NCBI RefSeq assembly: GCF_900188095.1
Contig: NZ_FZOT01000009.1
Coordinates: 62,001 to 126,000, forward strand
DNA length: 64,000 bases
Direction of reading: 5' to 3'
Source of the DNA: Noviherbaspirillum humi
Lineage (GTDB): Bacteria; Pseudomonadota; Gammaproteobacteria; Burkholderiales; Burkholderiaceae_D
Part shown: positions 61,016 through 64,000 of the stretch, in pieces
Position numbering within the stretch: position 1 is the first letter of the stretch
Layout: every line of letters starts with the position of its first letter
The notes under the pieces: model-generated
Database searches by the model: none
What the model was told of the DNA's origin: nothing
The model's input: only the letters and a program-made list of their open reading frames with translations
Made by a program: the position numbers and the translations under genes

Positions 61016-62185
61016 ATGCTGGCAATGAATTTCAGGGGCCCCTACAGGGTACGTGCGGAGCAAAAACCGGATCCGCAAATCGAACACCCGAACGACGCGA
61101 TCGTACGCGTTTCGCGCTCATGCATTTGCGGATCGGATCTGCATCTTTATCATGGCCTGGTTCCGGACACCAGGGTCGGCATGACCTTCGGCCATGAATT
61201 CACCGGAGTGGTGGAAGAGGTAGGCCCGTCGGTCCAAAACGTGAAGGTGGGCGACCATGTGCTCGTCCCCTTCAATATCTTTTGCGGTTCCTGCTTCTTT
61301 TGCCAGAAGGAGTTGTACAGCAACTGCCATAACACCAATCCCGAGGCGACAGCCGTCGGCGGCATCTATGGCTATTCGCACACGACGGGGGGCTATGACG
61401 GTGGCCAGGCCGAGTTCGTCCGCGTGCCGCTGGCGGACGTCAATCCAACGGTCATCCCCAGGGATATTCATCCCGACGATGCCGTTCTGTTGACCGACGC
61501 CTGCCCGACCGGCTACCAGGCCGCGGAAATGGGCGAGATCAAACAGGGCGACACGGTGGTGGTGTTCGGCGCTGGCCCGGTCGGCATCTTTGCCGCGAAG
61601 TCGGCGTGGCTGATGGGCGCGGGGCGCGTCATCGTTGTCGACCACGTGGAATACCGGCTGGAATTCGTCAAGAATTTCGCGCAATGCGAGGTGGTCAACT
61701 TCAGGGAAGTCGATGACATGGCCATCCATATCAAGAAGATGACCGACTGGCTGGGCGCCGACGTCTGTATCGATGCGGTAGGCTGCGAAGCCGCCGGCAG
61801 CGCGATGCAGAGGCTCACCGGCCGATACCTGAAATGGCAGGCAGGAACCACCACGGCTCTGCACTGGGCCATCAACTCGGTGCGCAAGGGCGGCACCGTA
61901 TCCATCGTCGGCGTTTATGGGCCTCCGTACAACCTGGTCCCGATAGGGAACGCGCTGAACAAGGGCATCACGATGCGCATGAACCAGGCCAGTGTCAAGC
62001 GCCACCTGCCGCGACTGTTCGAACATATCCGCGCGGGCAACCTGGAACCCAGGAAAATCATCACGCATCGGGTGCCGCTTGAGGAAGTGTCCGACGCCTA
62101 TCACATTTTCTCCAGCAAGCTGGACAACTGCATCAAGACCATTCTGGTCCCGCCGAGAGCGCCGCGCTTGGAAACCCTGCATTGA
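61016..62185 (+). CDS. Zinc-dependent alcohol dehydrogenase (glutathione-independent formaldehyde dehydrogenase-like)
   Basis: A 389-residue medium-chain dehydrogenase. Catalytic zinc ligands lie in C-I-C-G-S-D-L-H and F-G-H-E-F; the structural zinc site is C-G-S-C-F-F-C-Q-K-E-L-Y-S-N-C. The nucleotide-binding motif is G-A-G-P-V-G. A region of about 20 extra residues near 245-290 (R-L-T-G-R-Y-L-K-W-Q-A-G) resembles the long-loop formaldehyde dehydrogenase-like branch. An AGGAG site precedes the ATG. It begins a rightward cluster with a small membrane protein, a DJ-1-like protein and a second zinc dehydrogenase. Confidence 0.92.
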   Translation: MLAMNFRGPYRVRAEQKPDPQIEHPNDAIVRVSRSCICGSDLHLYHGLVPDTRVGMTFGHEFTGVVEEVGPSVQNVKVGDHVLVPFNIFCGSCFFCQKELYSNCHNTNPEATAVGGIYGYSHTTGGYDGGQAEFVRVPLADVNPTVIPRDIHPDDAVLLTDACPTGYQAAEMGEIKQGDTVVVFGAGPVGIFAAKSAWLMGAGRVIVVDHVEYRLEFVKNFAQCEVVNFREVDDMAIHIKKMTDWLGADVCIDAVGCEAAGSAMQRLTGRYLKWQAGTTTALHWAINSVRKGGTVSIVGVYGPPYNLVPIGNALNKGITMRMNQASVKRHLPRLFEHIRAGNLEPRKIITHRVPLEEVSDAYHIFSSKLDNCIKTILVPPRAPRLETLH

Positions 62186-62219
62186 ACAGTGCCTAACCCA
62201 TTCCGAGGAGTGAACTGAG

Positions 62220-62783
62220 ATGGACATACAAACTCGCCCGACCAGCCAGCGCGATCACAGCGCGACAAGGCGCGAACGCGACGACAGTAAAAAATCGCCC
62301 GCCGATTTTTCCCATATCAAGGGCTGGGGAGCCGATCTCGACCCAAAGAACCGGCCAGCGTATCCGATGGAGAGGACGCCGCCGCGGCTGGAAGGGCTGC
62401 ATTGGCATGATGTCGAAGACCAGCCGCTGAAGATGAAGGTCTACCACTCGGTCGAACGGCCTGGCATCACGCCGGTGTTCGGAACCAGCACGCCTCCCAG
62501 CGGCATCAGCGGAAAAATACGCGACGTCGCATATGGTTACAGCGAAAACGACGTCCGTCACTGGATGCTATTGCTGTTTGCTGATCGGATCAACGTGGTG
62601 GAAGGCATAGGACAGGACCTCATGCGCGGCCACATTCCCAATGTCTTTGCCGAAATGGGCATCAAGGCCGAATGGCAACACAACCGCGTGGGGCTCATCG
62701 GCAAGGCGGCGGTCGCGTCCGCGGTGATCGGTGCCGGCTATTTCCTGCTCAAGCGGCGGGATGCGCGCGCATACCAGTATTGA
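62220..62783 (+). CDS. Hypothetical protein with C-terminal membrane segment
   Basis: A 187-residue protein. The N-terminal 110 residues are hydrophilic and Pro/Arg-rich (I-K-G-W-G-A-D-L-D-P-K-N-R-P-A-Y-P-M-E-R); the central part is helical (H-W-M-L-L-L-F-A-D-R-I-N-V-V-E-G) and a single membrane segment lies near the C-terminus (A-V-I-G-A-G-Y-F-L-L-K-R-R). I recall similar proteins next to zinc alcohol dehydrogenase genes in other proteobacteria, but no function is known. It lies 34 bases after the dehydrogenase and 18 before the DJ-1-like gene, so they are probably one operon. Confidence 0.75.
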   Translation: MDIQTRPTSQRDHSATRRERDDSKKSPADFSHIKGWGADLDPKNRPAYPMERTPPRLEGLHWHDVEDQPLKMKVYHSVERPGITPVFGTSTPPSGISGKIRDVAYGYSENDVRHWMLLLFADRINVVEGIGQDLMRGHIPNVFAEMGIKAEWQHNRVGLIGKAAVASAVIGAGYFLLKRRDARAYQY

Positions 62784-62801
62784 CCCTGCATTGGAGGACG
62801 T

Positions 62802-63566
62802 ATGCGTGAAACAAATGCACTCAAGGGCCGCCGCATCGCCGTACTGGCAGTCGACGGTTTCGAAAAGGTCGAACTCACCGTGCCGGTCACCGCCCTCAAG
62901 CTGGCGGGAGCGAAGGTCGACATCGTATCGCTGCATGGCGGTCGGATCCGTGGCGTCAATCTGCATGAACCGGCAAGCATGGTGCGCGTCGACAAAACGC
63001 TCGGCCGGGCTAATCCGTCGGAATACGGCGCGCTGCTGATACCAGGCGGTTTCATCAACCCGGACCTGTTGCGCCAGTCCGCCGCAGCCCGCGATTTTGT
63101 GCGCGCGTTCGACCGGCAAGGCAAGCCGATCGCAACCCTTTGCCATGGACCCTGGATGCTGGCTTCCGCGGGACTCACCAAGGGAAGAACCATGACTTCC
63201 TGGCCGGGGATACGGGATGACATGGTGAACGCAGGCGCCACCTGGCTGGACCAGGAAGTCGTGAGGGATGGCAACTGGGTGACCAGCCGCGGACCGCAGG
63301 ACATGGTGCCGTTCGTGGCTGCGATGACCGAGTTGTTCTCCGGCGCCGCAGGCGCTCGGAGACTCGATCAACCCGCCCGCTCCGATCCGCAGCGTGAGCG
63401 GCCGCCGGCGCTGGTGGTCAATTCCATGCGCTGGCTGCCGCGCCCTTCATTTCGGACCATATTGGGAGTGGCGTTGCTGGGCGCTGGGCTTGCTGCGACA
63501 GGCCGTCGGAACTCTGGCTATCGGATGAGCCAAGCGCCGCAACATTATCGGCCTGGCCAAACCTAG
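62802..63566 (+). CDS. DJ-1/PfpI-family protein with C-terminal membrane-like extension
   Basis: A 254-residue protein. The first 180 residues are a DJ-1/PfpI domain with the nucleophilic Cys114 in T-L-C-H-G-P-W and the elbow partner Glu in D-G-F-E-K-V-E. Such proteins act as glyoxalases, deglycases or stress chaperones. The extra 75 residues at the C-terminus hold a Pro/Arg-rich linker and a short hydrophobic stretch (T-I-L-G-V-A-L-L-G-A-G-L-A-A-T-G), which ordinary family members lack and which may tether it to the membrane. It follows the small membrane protein gene by 18 bases. Confidence 0.88.
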   Translation: MRETNALKGRRIAVLAVDGFEKVELTVPVTALKLAGAKVDIVSLHGGRIRGVNLHEPASMVRVDKTLGRANPSEYGALLIPGGFINPDLLRQSAAARDFVRAFDRQGKPIATLCHGPWMLASAGLTKGRTMTSWPGIRDDMVNAGATWLDQEVVRDGNWVTSRGPQDMVPFVAAMTELFSGAAGARRLDQPARSDPQRERPPALVVNSMRWLPRPSFRTILGVALLGAGLAATGRRNSGYRMSQAPQHYRPGQT

Positions 63567-63743
63567 GCCGCAGGCTGCCGCAGTGTAGCCGCGGATCTGT
63601 ACTGGATATCGCTTGATGTCCAGAATTTGAGGCCCGTGTGCAGTCGGCGCGGGTCATGCGGTAACGCAGTCCAGTCAGACTCATGGCTCCCGGCAATCGA
63701 GGGTTCCACGTCAGGCGGGCACGCATGTTAACTGGAGGATATG

Positions 63744-64000
63744 ATGAAAGCAGTGGTCTATAGAGGCCCGCGCAAAGTCAGCGTGGAAAATGTCCCCGAT
63801 CCGAAAATCGAGCGGCCAACCGATGCGATCGTGCAGATCCGAAGCACCAATATCTGCGGTTCGGACCTGCATATGTTCGAGGGCAGGACCGACTTCGAAA
63901 CGGGGAGGATTTTCGGGCACGAAAATCTCGGCCAAGTCATGGAAGTGGGGCCGGCCGTCGAGCGCCTTGAAGTCGGGGATTGGGTCTGCATGCCATTCAA
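63744..64000 (+). CDS. Zinc-dependent alcohol dehydrogenase, 3' end outside window
   Basis: The first 85 residues of a second medium-chain dehydrogenase: M-K-A-V-V-Y-R-G-P-R-K-V, catalytic zinc ligands in I-C-G-S-D-L-H and F-G-H-E, and D-W-V-C-M-P-F at the window edge. A GGAGG site sits at proper distance from the ATG at 63744; the ATG at 63741 would be too close. It is similar in layout to the dehydrogenase at 61016 but clearly different in sequence, so it looks like a divergent paralog placed after the DJ-1-like gene. The frame is open to base 64000. Confidence 0.88.
   Translation, partial: MKAVVYRGPRKVSVENVPDPKIERPTDAIVQIRSTNICGSDLHMFEGRTDFETGRIFGHENLGQVMEVGPAVERLEVGDWVCMPF

Noticed and set aside
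1-64000. CRISPR arrays, tRNA or rRNA genes, prophage genes
   Set aside because: I saw no regularly spaced direct repeats, no tRNA-like cloverleaf, no rRNA sequence and no phage structural genes while reading both strands.

Overview
The window is high-GC, densely coded DNA from a betaproteobacterium of the order Burkholderiales. Bug-type tripartite-transporter binding proteins, many LysR regulators, CheB-CheR-PAS sensors, GAF/PAS GGDEF-EAL proteins and chemoreceptors ending in a W-x-x-F tail all point that way. An Oxalobacteraceae-like host (Noviherbaspirillum, Massilia or Herbaspirillum type) is my inference, not something proven here. I recognised no rRNA, tRNA or CRISPR array.

Layout. 1-6.2 kb: a YfiR-like periplasmic protein translationally coupled to a hybrid histidine kinase, a small hydrophilic protein, a BLUF blue-light sensor and a class A penicillin-binding protein. 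6.3-13.4 kb: two little-known genes, then an Old Yellow Enzyme, a LysR regulator divergent from an ABC-type amino-acid-like binding protein and a Rieske oxygenase, and an RsbQ-like hydrolase. 14.2-29.6 kb: a signalling block with a chemoreceptor, an H-NOX nitric oxide sensor overlapping a GAF-GGDEF-EAL enzyme, two CheB-CheR-PAS fusions (one with and one without a kinase) and a PAS-GGDEF-EAL protein between them. 30-34.6 kb: sparse and decayed, holding a proteasome-type N-terminal-threonine hydrolase, a lipoprotein-like methyltransferase, two small hypotheticals and a kinase/receiver pseudogene. 34.8-42.5 kb: a Cache-PAS-GGDEF-EAL protein, three small genes, an IS630 scrap, a tiny lipoprotein, a secreted protein and a NarX/NarL-like pair. 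42.8-46.7 kb: a PaoABC-like molybdenum hydroxylase. 46.9-55.4 kb: an MFS exporter with a divergent LysR, then a catabolic group (two Bug proteins, a 2-hydroxyacid dehydrogenase, an RraA-type aldolase, a LysR, an SMP-30 lactonase). 55.5-60.2 kb: IS630 and IS3 remnants around a 1016-residue protein that joins an IS21 IstA-like transposase module to a receiver, PAS, GAF, PAS, PAS chain. 61-64 kb: two zinc alcohol dehydrogenases, a small membrane protein and a DJ-1/PfpI protein.

How it works together. Much of the window senses the environment: blue light, nitric oxide, periplasmic signals and unknown PAS/GAF ligands. The outputs are cyclic-di-GMP (three intact GGDEF-EAL enzymes), phosphorelay and chemotaxis-type methylation. 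The most unusual item is the IstA-sensor fusion at 56394-59444. Two of its three transposase catalytic positions and its receiver phospho-acceptor position appear to be lost, so it looks more like a domesticated DNA-binding sensor than a working transposase. The other unusual item is the stand-alone proteasome-type hydrolase at 29979-30773.
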